Position numbers and translations under genes: made by a program. A stretch of 64,000 nucleotides of DNA from the NCBI GenBank assembly GCA_964344305.1, contig CAYFMT010000002.1, forward strand, positions 1 to 64,000, written 5' to 3'. Source of the stretch: JABMOV01 sp964344305. GTDB taxonomy: Bacteria; Fidelibacterota; Marinisomatia; Marinisomatales; JABMOV01. This document shows positions 42,744-52,273 of the stretch, one piece after another. Under the pieces are notes generated by a model, which saw only the letters and a list, made by a program, of their open reading frames with translations, was not told the DNA's origin and ran no database searches. Position 1 is the first letter of the stretch; each line of letters begins with the position of its first letter.

Positions 42744-43829
42744 TTAGTCCTGTCCTGTACCGTTTTTATAAAAAGGGGGTTTCACCACTATCGCTTTTTT
42801 ACGGTGACCCCTGATCTCAACTTCAACCTCACTCCCAGGTTTCGTATGAGACAAATTAATATAGGCTAACCCTATTCCCTTTTGCAAGGATGGAGACTGG
42901 GTACCACTGGTGATGTTTCCAACGGACGCCTCTCCTACAAATATGGGATACCCTGAGCGAGGTACTGCTCGTTCCTGCATCTCCAGACACACAAGTCGAC
43001 GAGATAGGTGTGCCTTTTTTGTTAAAATGGATTCCTTCCCGATAAATTCTCCCTTGTCTGGTTTTGTAATCCATCCAAGACCCGCTTCGTACGGATGGGT
43101 GGCTTCATTGATATCATTCCCGTACAGGCAATACTTCATCTCCATGCGAAGTGTATCTCTTGCACCCAGACCTGCAGGGACCAATCCATGGGGAGTTCCC
43201 GTTTCCATCAACACGTCCCAGATGTCCACAACACATAGTTCCGAACAATATATTTCATACCCAAGTTCACCTGTGTAACCAGTACGCGCAATGGTGATTG
43301 GAAACCCATTAAAACTTGATTCGATGAAATGATAAAATCCAAGAGATTCTATTTCAGTAAATCCGGCATCGATGAGTATTTTTCGAGATTCAGGACCCTG
43401 CAGCGCCACAAGTGAGATAGAATCACTTTCATCCAAAATGTTCACATCACCCTGCACATGTTTCTTTAACCACGACACATCTTTAATTCGATTCGAGGCA
43501 TTGATGACACACATAAACTTTGATTCATATTTATAGATTAGCAGGTCATCAATAATACCGCCATCCTGATTACACATTGCGGAATACTGGGCCTGACCTA
43601 TTTTCATTTTTCGCACATCATTAATGGTCATGTTTTGGAGAAATGACTCTGCATCAGACCCGGAGATCATTACCTCACCCATATGGCTCACATCGAATAA
43701 TCCTGCATGATTCCGGACGGCATGGTGCTCCGCTTGAATACCACTGTATTGTATGGGCATAACATAATCTGCAAAGGGAACCATTTTTGCCCCTAGAGCC
43801 AAGTGTCTATCATAAAGAGCAGTCTTCAT
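42744..43829 (-). CDS. gcvT: Aminomethyltransferase (glycine cleavage T protein)
   Basis: GcvT transfers the aminomethyl carbon of glycine from lipoyl-GcvH to tetrahydrofolate. The 361-residue protein shows LGAKMVPFADYVMPIQYSG, HAGLFDVSHMGEVMI, GGIIDDLLIYK, TGYTGELGYEIYC and GLGARDTLRMEMKYCLYGND. These are the folate-site residues of true GcvT, not of YgfZ. gcvH and gcvP are not in the window and no glycine riboswitch precedes it: the gap to the aminotransferase is 8 bp. Confidence 0.95.
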   Translation of the reverse strand: MKTALYDRHLALGAKMVPFADYVMPIQYSGIQAEHHAVRNHAGLFDVSHMGEVMISGSDAESFLQNMTINDVRKMKIGQAQYSAMCNQDGGIIDDLLIYKYESKFMCVINASNRIKDVSWLKKHVQGDVNILDESDSISLVALQGPESRKILIDAGFTEIESLGFYHFIESSFNGFPITIARTGYTGELGYEIYCSELCVVDIWDVLMETGTPHGLVPAGLGARDTLRMEMKYCLYGNDINEATHPYEAGLGWITKPDKGEFIGKESILTKKAHLSRRLVCLEMQERAVPRSGYPIFVGEASVGNITSGTQSPSLQKGIGLAYINLSHTKPGSEVEVEIRGHRKKAIVVKPPFYKNGTGQD

Positions 43830-43837
43830 GGATGCAA

Positions 43838-45034
43838 TTATCCCAGTTCAAACCATTGTTTCAATTTTCCAATCCCCTCATGGATATCGTCTACATTAAT
43901 CCCGGAATACGCAAAGCGAATAAAGAATTCTTTTTCATTTGGCAGGGATCTTCCGAAATGATTTCTTGTACAGAATGAAACACCTGTGTTGTAGAGCGCT
44001 CCATCCTGCAGATCCTGAAGATCAGTCAACCCTTTTCGCTGCATTATTTTTGTGACATTAGGAAACAAATAAAACGTACTGTTTGGCAAGGGCAGTTGAA
44101 TTCCGTCAATATTATTCAATTCCTCCACTGCTATATCACGTCTTCTTTTCAATTCTCCAAGGATGTTTTCAGGACCTCTTTGATCCCCAGTTAACCCTTC
44201 AATCATGGCCCACTGGATGAAATGATTCGAGCACGATTCAGCGTTGGTATTCAACTTGGCAATGATATCAATTACATGTTTGGGTCCAACAGCAGCACCC
44301 AGCCGCCAACCAGTCATGGCAAACTTTTTTGAGAATGTGTACAAAACCACGGTACGTTCCTTCATGCCCGGAAATGACACAATAGACTTGGGTTCGCCCC
44401 CATATCGAATCTCATAGTATGCATCATCGGCCAGAATCCACAAATCATGTGTATTTGCCAGCTCAGCAATGGCTTCCATTTCCTCCAGGGATGAAGATGC
44501 ACTGATTGGGTTCTGATAATTGTTATATACAATGGCTGTCGTTTTCTCAGTAATAGACGATTTTAATCTTTCCAGATCGATGGCAAATCCCGTGTCAGTC
44601 TCTATGTATCCGTATGGAACTGCCACACCACCTTGAAACTCGATCTGGCTTTCGTAGATGGGGTAACCCGGATTAGGATAAAGTACCTCATCACCTTGAT
44701 TCATGATTGCAGCAATAAATTTTCCAATAACCGGTTTCCCTCCCGGTTGTACTGCCACATTTTCCATTCCATAGTCGACACCACGTCGTTTACCCACATC
44801 AGCAGCAAGAACATCCCTTAGTTGAGGTATACCGGCAGCGGGACAATAGCCAGTTTTTCCATCTCCGATGGCTTTTGATGCTGCTTCAACAATATTATCT
44901 GGCGTGGGAAGATTGATATCTCCAAGGTGAAACGGGTATACTTTGTTTCCTTTTCCAGCCCAATCTGCTGCCTGAGCAGAGACTGCAAAAGCTGTTTCAG
45001 TACCGAGTTTTTTCAATTGTGATGATAATTTCAC
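43838..45034 (-). CDS. PLP-dependent class I/II aminotransferase
   Basis: A fold-type I aminotransferase of 398 residues. Recognisable parts are TGYCPAAGIPQLRDVLA, PNPGYPIYES, YNNYQNPIS (the usual NPxNPTG in altered form), LADDAYYEIRYGGEP and the PLP-lysine segment SKKFAMTGWRLG (Lys236). A substrate cannot be assigned from sequence alone; relatives include aspartate and branched aromatic aminotransferases. GTG is the start codon. It lies 8 bp from ruvA and gcvT. Confidence 0.88.
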   Translation of the reverse strand: MKLSSQLKKLGTETAFAVSAQAADWAGKGNKVYPFHLGDINLPTPDNIVEAASKAIGDGKTGYCPAAGIPQLRDVLAADVGKRRGVDYGMENVAVQPGGKPVIGKFIAAIMNQGDEVLYPNPGYPIYESQIEFQGGVAVPYGYIETDTGFAIDLERLKSSITEKTTAIVYNNYQNPISASSSLEEMEAIAELANTHDLWILADDAYYEIRYGGEPKSIVSFPGMKERTVVLYTFSKKFAMTGWRLGAAVGPKHVIDIIAKLNTNAESCSNHFIQWAMIEGLTGDQRGPENILGELKRRRDIAVEELNNIDGIQLPLPNSTFYLFPNVTKIMQRKGLTDLQDLQDGALYNTGVSFCTRNHFGRSLPNEKEFFIRFAYSGINVDDIHEGIGKLKQWFELG

Positions 45035-45042
45035 GATAACTC

Positions 45043-45645
45043 CTACATCATGATTGATAGTGCTTTTTTCAAAATATCTTCCAATGAGCCCGGGACCCCA
45101 CCCGATGTTTCCATGCGTTTGAGTGCCTGGTGTGCCTGACCGCGTGAATATCCCAGTGATACCATGGCATTAATAGCATCACTAATTAGATCAGATTGTG
45201 TTGAATCCCCTAGAATTCCTGCTAGGCTTTCATCGTCATCAGATATCACAAATTTTTCTTTTAACTCAACAATCATGCGTTTTGCGGTTTTTGGACCTAT
45301 GCCTGGTATAACGGTTAGAGATTTAACATCTCCTACTATAATGCGAGCCTTAAAATCAGAAGGGCTGGTACCGGCGAGAATGGTCATGGCAAGTTTTGGA
45401 CCTATACCACTGATACCAATTAACATGCGAAAAAGGTCACGTTGGTTTTCCGAATGAAATCCGAAGAGGTCAAGAATATCCTCACGAACATGGAGGTAAA
45501 CGAGAATGGTAACTCTGGTCCCTGCTTTCGGTAAAAATTCAAATGTTGGGAGGCTGATATGGATTCTGAAACTCACACCGTGCACATCCACAATGGCATA
45601 TGTGGGTTGCTTTTTTTTCAGCACACCCTGTATAGATTCAAGCAT
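45043..45645 (-). CDS. ruvA: Holliday junction branch-migration protein RuvA
   Basis: RuvA tetramers bind Holliday junctions and load the RuvB motor. I start it at the ATG at 45645 (MLESIQGVLKKKQPTYAIVD), with GGTGG 4-5 nt upstream, giving 200 residues; the open frame also reaches an ATG at 45657. Helix-hairpin-helix motifs are LIGISGIGPKLAMTIL and LTVIPGIGPKTAKRMIVEL, and a C-terminal UBA-like domain III ends the protein. The start overlaps the ruvC stop. ruvB is not in the window. Confidence 0.95.
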   Translation of the reverse strand: MLESIQGVLKKKQPTYAIVDVHGVSFRIHISLPTFEFLPKAGTRVTILVYLHVREDILDLFGFHSENQRDLFRMLIGISGIGPKLAMTILAGTSPSDFKARIIVGDVKSLTVIPGIGPKTAKRMIVELKEKFVISDDDESLAGILGDSTQSDLISDAINAMVSLGYSRGQAHQALKRMETSGGVPGSLEDILKKALSIMM

Positions 45646-46120
45646 AATGCCCACCATTCTGGTTCAAGTGACATATTCCAATGGCCAGTGCATCGCTAGC
45701 ATCCAATGGACTTGGTGGATCTGGAAGTCCGAGAATTCTCTGGACCATGTACTGGACCTGTTCCTTGGTGGCAGCCCCATTGCCAACAATGGATTTTTTT
45801 ACTTTTCTGGGTGCGTATTCTGAACATGGTATATCTGAATTCGCTCCTGCAAGCAACAGGATGCCTCTCGCCTGACCAAGGGCAAGTGCGGATTTTACAT
45901 TCTTCTGGTAAAATGTATCCTCAATAGCCAGGGCATTTGGTTTATATTGCTGAATAACGGAAATCATTTCATCATGTAAGTATTTCAATCGATAAGCCAG
46001 TGCTTTCTTTGCCGGTGGTCGAATGGTTCCATAACACACTGAGCGAATGATGGTCTGTTTCTGAATTAATACACCGAATCCTGTAACTGACAATCCGGGA
46101 TCAATTCCAATCACTCTCAT
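45638..46120 (-). CDS. ruvC: Crossover junction endodeoxyribonuclease RuvC
   Basis: RuvC cuts Holliday junctions symmetrically. The 160-residue enzyme retains the acidic active site: Asp7 (IGIDPGLSVTGFG), Glu67 (LAIEDTFYQKN), Asp140 and Asp143 (PLDASDALAIGICH). The fold is RNase-H-like. It overlaps yebC by 4 bp and ruvA by 8 bp, forming the common yebC-ruvC-ruvA arrangement. Confidence 0.97.
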   Translation of the reverse strand: MRVIGIDPGLSVTGFGVLIQKQTIIRSVCYGTIRPPAKKALAYRLKYLHDEMISVIQQYKPNALAIEDTFYQKNVKSALALGQARGILLLAGANSDIPCSEYAPRKVKKSIVGNGAATKEQVQYMVQRILGLPDPPSPLDASDALAIGICHLNQNGGHYA

Positions 46121-46863
46121 GAATCCTCTTCGACATCCTGGATATCTACATCCATATTCGTGTACAATTGATTGATATCATCCAGATCATCAAGGCCTTC
46201 CAGAAGATTCATTAGTTTCTGTGCATCTTTTCCTTCAACCTTTTGCAGGTTTTTGGCAATCATTTCTAATCTGGCAGATTCTATTGGGATTTCATTTTTT
46301 TCTATCCCATCACGGACTGTCATTAACTCTGTGGGGTCTGTGGTAATGGTAAATACATCATCATCCGCTTCAAAATCTTCAGCACCATTCTCAAGAGCAA
46401 GTTCAAACAGTGACTCTTCCTCACCAGCATCGGCAGGTAGGATGATTTGTCCTTTTTTATCAAACATCCAGGATACACTACCATTTTCCCCTAGGTTTCC
46501 GCCGAATTTTGACATCAGATGCCTGATCTCTGCCACAATCCTGTTCTTATTGTCTGTAATCACTTCCATCAGGATTGCAACCCCGCCGGGACCGTAGCCT
46601 TCATAGGTAGCCTCTTCATAAGAAACACCGGGAAGTTCTCCGGTACCTTTTTGGATGGCGCGTTTGATGTTGTCTGCGGGCATATTAGCACCTTTTGCCG
46701 CAATAATTGCCTGTCTGAGCCGCGGGTTCGAATCCTCATCTCCACCACCCATACGTGCTGCCACGGTAATCTCCTTGATAATTTTCGTAAAGATTTTACC
46801 ACGCTTCGCATCAATAGCAGCCTTTTTCCGTTTGATGGTCGACCATTTACTGTGACCAGACAT
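46117..46863 (-). CDS. yebC: YebC/PmpR family protein
   Basis: YebC proteins act in ribosome rescue at proline-rich stretches and were earlier described as transcriptional regulators. The 248-residue sequence is typical: MSGHSKWSTIKRKKAAIDAK, RGKIFTKIIKEITVAARMGG, NMPADNIKRAIQKGTGE, YEGYGPGGVAILMEVITDN and LGENGSVSWMFDKKG. AGGAGG lies 3-4 nt before the ATG. It heads the segment with ruvC and ruvA after a 179-bp gap. Confidence 0.95.
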   Translation of the reverse strand: MSGHSKWSTIKRKKAAIDAKRGKIFTKIIKEITVAARMGGGDEDSNPRLRQAIIAAKGANMPADNIKRAIQKGTGELPGVSYEEATYEGYGPGGVAILMEVITDNKNRIVAEIRHLMSKFGGNLGENGSVSWMFDKKGQIILPADAGEEESLFELALENGAEDFEADDDVFTITTDPTELMTVRDGIEKNEIPIESARLEMIAKNLQKVEGKDAQKLMNLLEGLDDLDDINQLYTNMDVDIQDVEEDS

Positions 46864-46881
46864 AATCCTCCTGTAAAAATG

Positions 46882-46909
46882 ACTATAAATTTACGATTAC
46901 TGACACCAA
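46882..46909 (-). promoter_or_regulatory. Possible promoter of yebC-ruvC-ruvA
   Basis: The minus strand has TTGGTG (46904-46909) and TATAGT (46882-46887) with 16-bp spacing, about 20-25 nt upstream of the yebC start. The rest of the 179-bp gap to the SPOR gene (46910-47042) holds no gene and no clear terminator. The -35 element is weak. Confidence 0.35.
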
Positions 46910-47042
46910 TCACCCAAGGTGTAGATCATGATTTGGTATGTTTAAATAGATAAAACCCGGAAGAAAATATCTCCACTGCAATACAAATTAACAGGTATTC
47001 AGGATGGTCAATCAGACAGTTAAGAAATATGTAACTCGCCGA

Positions 47043-47492
47043 TCATTCTGCATAGACACGCGTTCGAATGATCCATGCAGAGGAATACCCCCTATTCTCA
47101 AGTTCCTTCTGTAAATCTTCTGCCTGTGAACGGACCAAACAATTCCCAACACGTACCTTATAGTTTGGTGCTTCAAAATCAATATACACTTCCTGTCCAA
47201 AATACTCCGTCAGAACGGAGCGCAGACTATCGGCCTTTTCATAAAACCGTGTGGCCATGACCTGAACCCTGTACCCGCTCACTAATTGGTCACTCCCGGG
47301 AGATTTTTCTGGATGTATCTCCAAATCTTCAACAGGCAGTAATGGATGCATCACTGTAGGCCATGTTAACTCAGGTTCATTCAGGGTATTGGGATCAAAC
47401 ACAGGCTTATTTTCTTTTTCATCCTGGGTATAACCTGTGGTAATTATCAGAAAAGAAGAAATGAGCAAGTATGTGGTTAGTTTGGATGTCAT
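47043..47492 (-). CDS. SPOR-domain envelope protein
   Basis: The 149-residue product has an N-terminal signal peptide (LTTYLLISSFLIITTGYTQ). A proline-rich linker follows, then a C-terminal SPOR domain at about 70-145 (GYRVQVMATRFYEKADSLRS, YKVRVGNCLVRSQAEDLQKE, GYSSAWIIRTRVY). SPOR domains bind denuded glycan strands at the division septum, so a role in cell-wall or division processes is likely but inferred. It lies 82 bp downstream of batE. Confidence 0.85.
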   Translation of the reverse strand: MTSKLTTYLLISSFLIITTGYTQDEKENKPVFDPNTLNEPELTWPTVMHPLLPVEDLEIHPEKSPGSDQLVSGYRVQVMATRFYEKADSLRSVLTEYFGQEVYIDFEAPNYKVRVGNCLVRSQAEDLQKELENRGYSSAWIIRTRVYAE

Positions 47493-47574
47493 AGGATTAA
47501 TTACTAAAGGGAAATTTCAGTGATTCAATTCAGTATTCCAATACTATTTATTTATTAGTTTAGAATACATGGGG

Positions 47575-48324
47575 TTATAGTTTTCTAACACCATCGGTTT
47601 GTATCCACCCCTGCTTGCCATCCAGGAGGATAATTTCTGCCCAACCAGACTGGGATTGAATCATTTCTACTTTGATTCCCTCATGAATTTTAAACAGCAT
47701 TAAATCCGATCTATCAAAGGGTGCTGAATAAGCAAATACCTCTGACTGAACAATGATACCTTCATCCTTGTCCAGGAAATTCCAATATTGCTCCAATGCA
47801 ATTCCATGGGCAATAAGTGCAACTCCTGCAAACAGGAAAATCGCAACGCGTACCAGGCTATTAGGCAGCAACAACCGGTAGAAAACGAATAACAGTGCTG
47901 CAAAGAAAAACATGCCAATTCCGATCCAAATCCATTGCCCCATTGAAAATGAAGCTGACACTACCCTGTACCACTCAACGATGAAAATTGTATCTGGTGG
48001 CTGTATCCGGTCACGAACTCCGGCATTGGCAATAGCCAGATTATATTTCAAATCCCCATCACGTGGGTCTAATAACAGTCCCTTTTCATAGGACCAGATA
48101 GCCAATCCCGTATATCCCATACGATAATAGGCATTTCCTAAATTGTAGTACAGGTTTTTATGAAGGTATCCTTTCGAGAGAATTTCCTCGTACAGTTCCG
48201 CTGCTTTTCTGAATTCCTCTTGCACCATTTCATTGTTGGCGTAGGCAAACAATTCATCCACACTCTCCACTTGCGAGAAACCCAGGGAGAATAGAAAACC
48301 AGCAATCATGCTACGACTGAGCAT
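47575..48324 (-). CDS. batE: BatE-like TPR/SH3 membrane protein
   Basis: The product (about 249 residues from the ATG at 48324; a TTG precedes it) has a signal peptide. It then has TPR units at about 30-100 (FRKAAELYEEILSKGYLHKN, LYYNLGNAYYRMGYTGLAIW) and two membrane helices around 130-185. The C-terminal SH3-like domain (GWAEIILLDGKQGWIQTDGV) completes the BatE architecture of Bacteroides and Leptospira aerotolerance operons. The start overlaps batD by 14 bp. Confidence 0.82.
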   Translation of the reverse strand: MLSRSMIAGFLFSLGFSQVESVDELFAYANNEMVQEEFRKAAELYEEILSKGYLHKNLYYNLGNAYYRMGYTGLAIWSYEKGLLLDPRDGDLKYNLAIANAGVRDRIQPPDTIFIVEWYRVVSASFSMGQWIWIGIGMFFFAALLFVFYRLLLPNSLVRVAIFLFAGVALIAHGIALEQYWNFLDKDEGIIVQSEVFAYSAPFDRSDLMLFKIHEGIKVEMIQSQSGWAEIILLDGKQGWIQTDGVRKL

Positions 48325-50077
48325 CAATTTCCTTTAAAATATGTTTTGTATTATCAAGAAGCGAGTCAGCTTTGCTTGATGCACCAGGTGCGTATTGTCC
48401 CGCATCGCAGACTTGTATCAGGGACACAAGCTTTTCCAGCGTTTCGTGTTCCACCTGGTCCTTCAATTCTGATTCGATATATCGCGCATCCAGGTGCTCT
48501 GTCTCAAGACTGTATTTCTCCTTCAAGTACCGGTAAGTCGTCTGTGCAGATTGTTTAAAAATATCCTCCTGTGGTTTCCGAAGATCCTTCATCGCTTTCT
48601 TTAACGCTCCACGGGATTGCCTCAGATTCTGGGTAGATTGCTGTTTTTGCTGCATGCGAATGGTTATGCCTGGAAACAGAAGGACCATAGCAATAACACC
48701 ATAGGACATAATGATCATCCATTTTGATGCAATCGTCGAATCAGATTTCCATTTTGGTGTATCCATACGAATGTATCGGATATCTTTCCCAAGAAGCACA
48801 ATTTCTTCTTTGGTAAATCCCGGCCCGGTATTGATCATGGATTCACCTTTTTGCACCTTCAGTTGTTTTGCACTGGCTACTGATCGTTCCCAGGTTTCAC
48901 TGCCTGGGTTGTAGTATGGGAAATCTACTCTCGGCAGCATGTAAGTACCTTCATTCCTGGGGATAAGAATGTACTCTATCCTGACTTTCCCTGTGATATC
49001 ATCCCTGAATGGATCCCGTTCAATTTCAGTGGTTGGTGGAAAAACCTCCAGGTCCGCTGGGAATATTATATCGGGTAATGTAAGCAGAGGTATATTTCCA
49101 GTGCCATCGAGTTCAACGGTAAATGTGACGGCTTCATTGGACTTCACTTCATTTTGATCCAGACTGGTCCTGATTGAAAATTGTCCAACAGCATTCGTAA
49201 AACCCGGAGGAGGTGTTTCTTTATATGGCAGTATCTCCAAACTCTTTTCATTCGTTCTTACGATGGTCTGTTTGGAGTTACGACCAGTATTAAATGGATC
49301 CACGGAGTTAAAGAAAGGATCATCCCAAATACTCCTTCTTCTATTCCTTGATTTTACTTCAACATTCAAATTCACCATCATTGGGGCAAGAGTAATTTCC
49401 CCGGTCTTTGTTGGGAATAATGCAACCTTGTACAATGTTGCCACTTTGTATCTCTGTCCATTCAGTTGTGCATCCCTGAAGTCCAATTGTCTTGGTCGAA
49501 ACAGCTCTTCGACCCAGAATCCAGAAAACTCAGGATAATTCACATCATTGATAGAAGACAGGTTGACACTCATGTACATTTTATATGTAACCGTTACCTG
49601 CTCACCAATAACGAATGGACCATCTTCCATTTCCGCAATGATAAATACATTGTTTGAATTACTTTCCTGAGGAGAATCGGTCACATCGATTGAAATCGAA
49701 TTTGATTGGTAGTTCCTGGATCCTACTTTAACAGTCAGGGTTGGGATTGTCAGCTTTCCTGTGCGATTGGCGATAAAGGTCCATGTGGTACTTCTCGATG
49801 ACGTCATTTTACCATTCACAAATTGCATATTGGATTGAGTTGATGGACCACTTACAAGTGAAAAACTCTTCAATACAGGAGAAATATCCACTTTTGGATT
49901 ATCTGACGCCCCTTCCACTCGTATGGTATAGGTGATGACTTCATTGATGGAGATGGATCGGGCATCTACAGATGCCGTCACCTTTTGTGCAAATACCTGA
50001 CCAGTGATTAGTATGAGTAATGGCAAAACCCTGAGAGTTTTGGAAAGAGGAATAAAGTTGTTCTTCAGAGGGATCAT
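48311..50077 (-). CDS. batD: BatD-like periplasmic/membrane protein
   Basis: BatD proteins carry repeated Ig-like domains in the periplasm and one C-terminal membrane helix. The product (about 588 residues from the ATG at 50077) has a signal peptide ending VFAQK. The domain near the N-terminus reads SISINEVITYTIRVEGASDN and FSLVSGPSTQSNMQFVNGK; a later domain reads DQNEVKSNEAVTFTVELDGT. A membrane helix near 455-475 (WMIIMSYGVIAMVLLFPGI) is followed by a cytoplasmic helical tail. The frame is open to a TTG at 50086. It overlaps the preceding gene. Confidence 0.88.
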   Translation of the reverse strand: MIPLKNNFIPLSKTLRVLPLLILITGQVFAQKVTASVDARSISINEVITYTIRVEGASDNPKVDISPVLKSFSLVSGPSTQSNMQFVNGKMTSSRSTTWTFIANRTGKLTIPTLTVKVGSRNYQSNSISIDVTDSPQESNSNNVFIIAEMEDGPFVIGEQVTVTYKMYMSVNLSSINDVNYPEFSGFWVEELFRPRQLDFRDAQLNGQRYKVATLYKVALFPTKTGEITLAPMMVNLNVEVKSRNRRRSIWDDPFFNSVDPFNTGRNSKQTIVRTNEKSLEILPYKETPPPGFTNAVGQFSIRTSLDQNEVKSNEAVTFTVELDGTGNIPLLTLPDIIFPADLEVFPPTTEIERDPFRDDITGKVRIEYILIPRNEGTYMLPRVDFPYYNPGSETWERSVASAKQLKVQKGESMINTGPGFTKEEIVLLGKDIRYIRMDTPKWKSDSTIASKWMIIMSYGVIAMVLLFPGITIRMQQKQQSTQNLRQSRGALKKAMKDLRKPQEDIFKQSAQTTYRYLKEKYSLETEHLDARYIESELKDQVEHETLEKLVSLIQVCDAGQYAPGASSKADSLLDNTKHILKEIDAQS

Positions 50078-50079
50078 CT

Positions 50080-50640
50080 CTACCAATCTTTTTCCAATTT
50101 CCGAGTGGTCTTTTTAGAAACTTGACGTTTCTGATGAATTTTTTCATCATCTTTTAGTGCATCCAGGATGGCCGCAGCGCTGGCTTTATCCACATCTTCC
50201 TTCTCTTCAGAATCTTCTCCTGACGAAAGTGACTCCTTCTGATCATCCATTTCAACCTGCTCATCTTCATGAGGGGGTTGTTGCTGGTCCTGATTCTTTC
50301 CCGGTTCTTCTTCACTGGTTTGTTCATCCATTGAGGAATGATTCTGCTCCTGCTCCTGTTGGGACTGATTATTCCGTTCCTGCTGCTCTTCCTGATCGCC
50401 CTGTTGTCCTTGATCCTGCTGTTGCTGCTGATTCTGCTCTTGTTCATCATTAGTCAATAAACCACCCAATGCCTTTAATTGAGGATTGTCAGGGTAATAG
50501 TATAACCCATCCTGTATCAACTGTGCTGCTTTCCTTTTTTCTCCTTTTGTGTAGTAATTGGCGGCTGTATGGAAAAAATCTTCCCAGCCAGCAGCACTTA
50601 GCATGGAGAAAAATGTCATAATGATACCAAGGATTCTCAT
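50080..50640 (-). CDS. BatC-like protein 2, Gln/Glu-rich low-complexity
   Basis: A 186-residue product with a short signal-like N-terminus (ILGIIMTFFSMLSAAG) and a single TPR-like helix pair (FFHTAANYYTKGEKRKAAQL, IQDGLYYYPDNPQ). A long Gln/Glu/Asp-rich stretch (about 65-150) and a basic C-terminal end (KRQVSKKTTRKLEKDW) follow. Bacteroides BatC joins TPRs and an acidic/Gln-rich part in one protein; here this gene seems to be a second, reduced BatC. It lies between the TPR gene and batD, 3 bp after the former. Confidence 0.65.
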   Translation of the reverse strand: MRILGIIMTFFSMLSAAGWEDFFHTAANYYTKGEKRKAAQLIQDGLYYYPDNPQLKALGGLLTNDEQEQNQQQQQDQGQQGDQEEQQERNNQSQQEQEQNHSSMDEQTSEEEPGKNQDQQQPPHEDEQVEMDDQKESLSSGEDSEEKEDVDKASAAAILDALKDDEKIHQKRQVSKKTTRKLEKDW

Positions 50641-50643
50641 GTT

Positions 50644-51282
50644 TTACCCGCCAATAATGTCGTAGACATCCTTGATTTTATTTGTAAAATCCTGAAATGA
50701 TACGGCTGTCTCATCTCTCTGCAGAAGGTCGTTCATTAACTGAAGTGCCTCTTCATATTTCCTCATCTCAACCAATCGTTCTGCTTCCCTTTTCACACGT
50801 TTGGCTTCATCAGATGGCTCCGGTGGGTTTCCATTGTTCTGTTGCTGATTCTCATTTTGAGATTGTTGAATCAGGAACTCATAATTGTACTTGGCATCCA
50901 TATCATTGGGATCCAGGACCATGGTTTCCTTAAACAGGGCAATGCTTTCCTGAATGTTCTGTTCTTCAAAAGCCAGGTGGGCAAGATTATATAGTGCTTT
51001 CGACTGAAGTATGCTTTCATCATTAAGGGCCAATTTCCTGAAAGCATTACTGGCTGTCGCTTTATCACCCTGCTTGTATGATGCTACTCCCAATCCGAAC
51101 CATGCAGACTCGTTTTCGGCATCTTTGGAAATAATGCCTTCATAATAAGACCTTGCCCCATCAAAATTCTCATTTTTGAAACGAGCCAATCCTTCATCAT
51201 CTGTGGCAGATGCAATCCCTGTCAGTATGGTGAGCACCATCCAATATTGTAATCTCGGTACTATGTATCCTTTATTGATCAT
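50644..51282 (-). CDS. batC: BatC-like TPR protein 1
   Basis: Starting at the ATG at 51282, which overlaps the end of batB, the product has 212 residues with a signal peptide (QYWMVLTILTGIASA). Three to four TPR units follow (LARFKNENFDGARSYYEGII, AWFGLGVASYKQGDKATASN, FRKLALNDESILQSKALYNL). After NGNPPEPSDEAKRV comes a final TPR-like unit. A TTG at 51309 would remove the signal-peptide character. TPRs probably scaffold the Bat complex in the periplasm. The operon position is standard between batB and batD. Confidence 0.82.
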   Translation of the reverse strand: MINKGYIVPRLQYWMVLTILTGIASATDDEGLARFKNENFDGARSYYEGIISKDAENESAWFGLGVASYKQGDKATASNAFRKLALNDESILQSKALYNLAHLAFEEQNIQESIALFKETMVLDPNDMDAKYNYEFLIQQSQNENQQQNNGNPPEPSDEAKRVKREAERLVEMRKYEEALQLMNDLLQRDETAVSFQDFTNKIKDVYDIIGG

Positions 51283-52273
51283 ATCGACGTGTTGGATAGG
51301 TAAATCCAATAACCAAAGTTAAAAACGACAGGACTCCAAAAAGATGATACCTGTCTTCATATTCCGAAAACTCATGGGTGCTGATGGTTTTCTTTTCCAT
51401 TTGATCAATTGCCTTCATCAAATCCCTGTATGTAGCAAGCCGATTATCAAATCGAATGAAAATTCCACCTCCTGCGTTGGCAATATCACGAAGGATGGTT
51501 TCATTAAGTACCGAGGTAATAAGCCGTCCCTGTTTGTCTTTTTTATATTCCGCCCTCAACCCTTTTTTTGTTTTCAATGGAATCAGGGATCCCGTTGATG
51601 TCCCAACACCAATTGAATGAATGGTAAATCCGGTCTTTTGGGCTTTTTCAGCAATGGCAATGGCTTCACCCTCATGATCCTCTCCGTCTGTCACAAGCAC
51701 CAGTACCTTGTATTTCTCTGATTCTTCCCCAAACGCAGAAATTCCAGTGTTTAATGCAGAAGCCAGTGACGTTCCTTGTGTGGGAATCATATCAGTATCA
51801 ATGGCATCAAGGAATAACAATGCTGCTTCGTAATCACTGGTCAAAGGAAGGTATAAATGGCTGGATCCAGCAAAAACAATGAATGCAACACGATCACCTT
51901 CCAAATGCCTAACCACCTGGCCAATTTCGTATTTTGCCTTCTCGAGTCTGCTGGGTACTACATCCTCTGCATCCATGCTGGATGAAACATCCACAGCGAA
52001 TACCAGATCCACACCCTTCCGTTCTATAGGTTTCACTCGAATACCAATCTGAGGTCCAGCTGCTGAAACAATCAGAAATCCAACCCCCAAACTGATGAAT
52101 CGTTGCTTCCATTTCGACTTTGCTCTATCCACTTTTGAAAATAACACATCAACCAGCCGTTTTTGGGCAGATGTAAACAGTGGATCCCGTTTTGACTGAA
52201 TCCATGCAGAGACAAGATAGACTATTGCCATTAGCAAGAAGAGGAACAGCACTTCAGGATATCGCCAGCTCAT
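51272..52273 (-). CDS. batB: BatB, von Willebrand factor A domain membrane protein
   Basis: The 333-residue protein has two N-terminal membrane helices (about 7-25 and 58-75), a VWA domain (about 88-290) and a C-terminal membrane helix (LFGVLSFLTLVIGFTY). The MIDAS metal site is intact: Asp95, Ser97 and Ser99 in AVDVSSSM, with later residues in TQGTSLASALNTG and VTDGEDHEGE. BatA and BatB form a periplasmic or membrane complex linked to oxidative stress tolerance in Bacteroides fragilis; the mechanism is not settled. It overlaps batA by 4 bp. Confidence 0.9.
   Translation of the reverse strand: MSWRYPEVLFLFLLMAIVYLVSAWIQSKRDPLFTSAQKRLVDVLFSKVDRAKSKWKQRFISLGVGFLIVSAAGPQIGIRVKPIERKGVDLVFAVDVSSSMDAEDVVPSRLEKAKYEIGQVVRHLEGDRVAFIVFAGSSHLYLPLTSDYEAALLFLDAIDTDMIPTQGTSLASALNTGISAFGEESEKYKVLVLVTDGEDHEGEAIAIAEKAQKTGFTIHSIGVGTSTGSLIPLKTKKGLRAEYKKDKQGRLITSVLNETILRDIANAGGGIFIRFDNRLATYRDLMKAIDQMEKKTISTHEFSEYEDRYHLFGVLSFLTLVIGFTYPTRRYDQ

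Noticed and set aside
43830..43837. Glycine riboswitch upstream of gcvT
   Set aside because: gcvT begins 8 bp after the aminotransferase gene; there is no leader.
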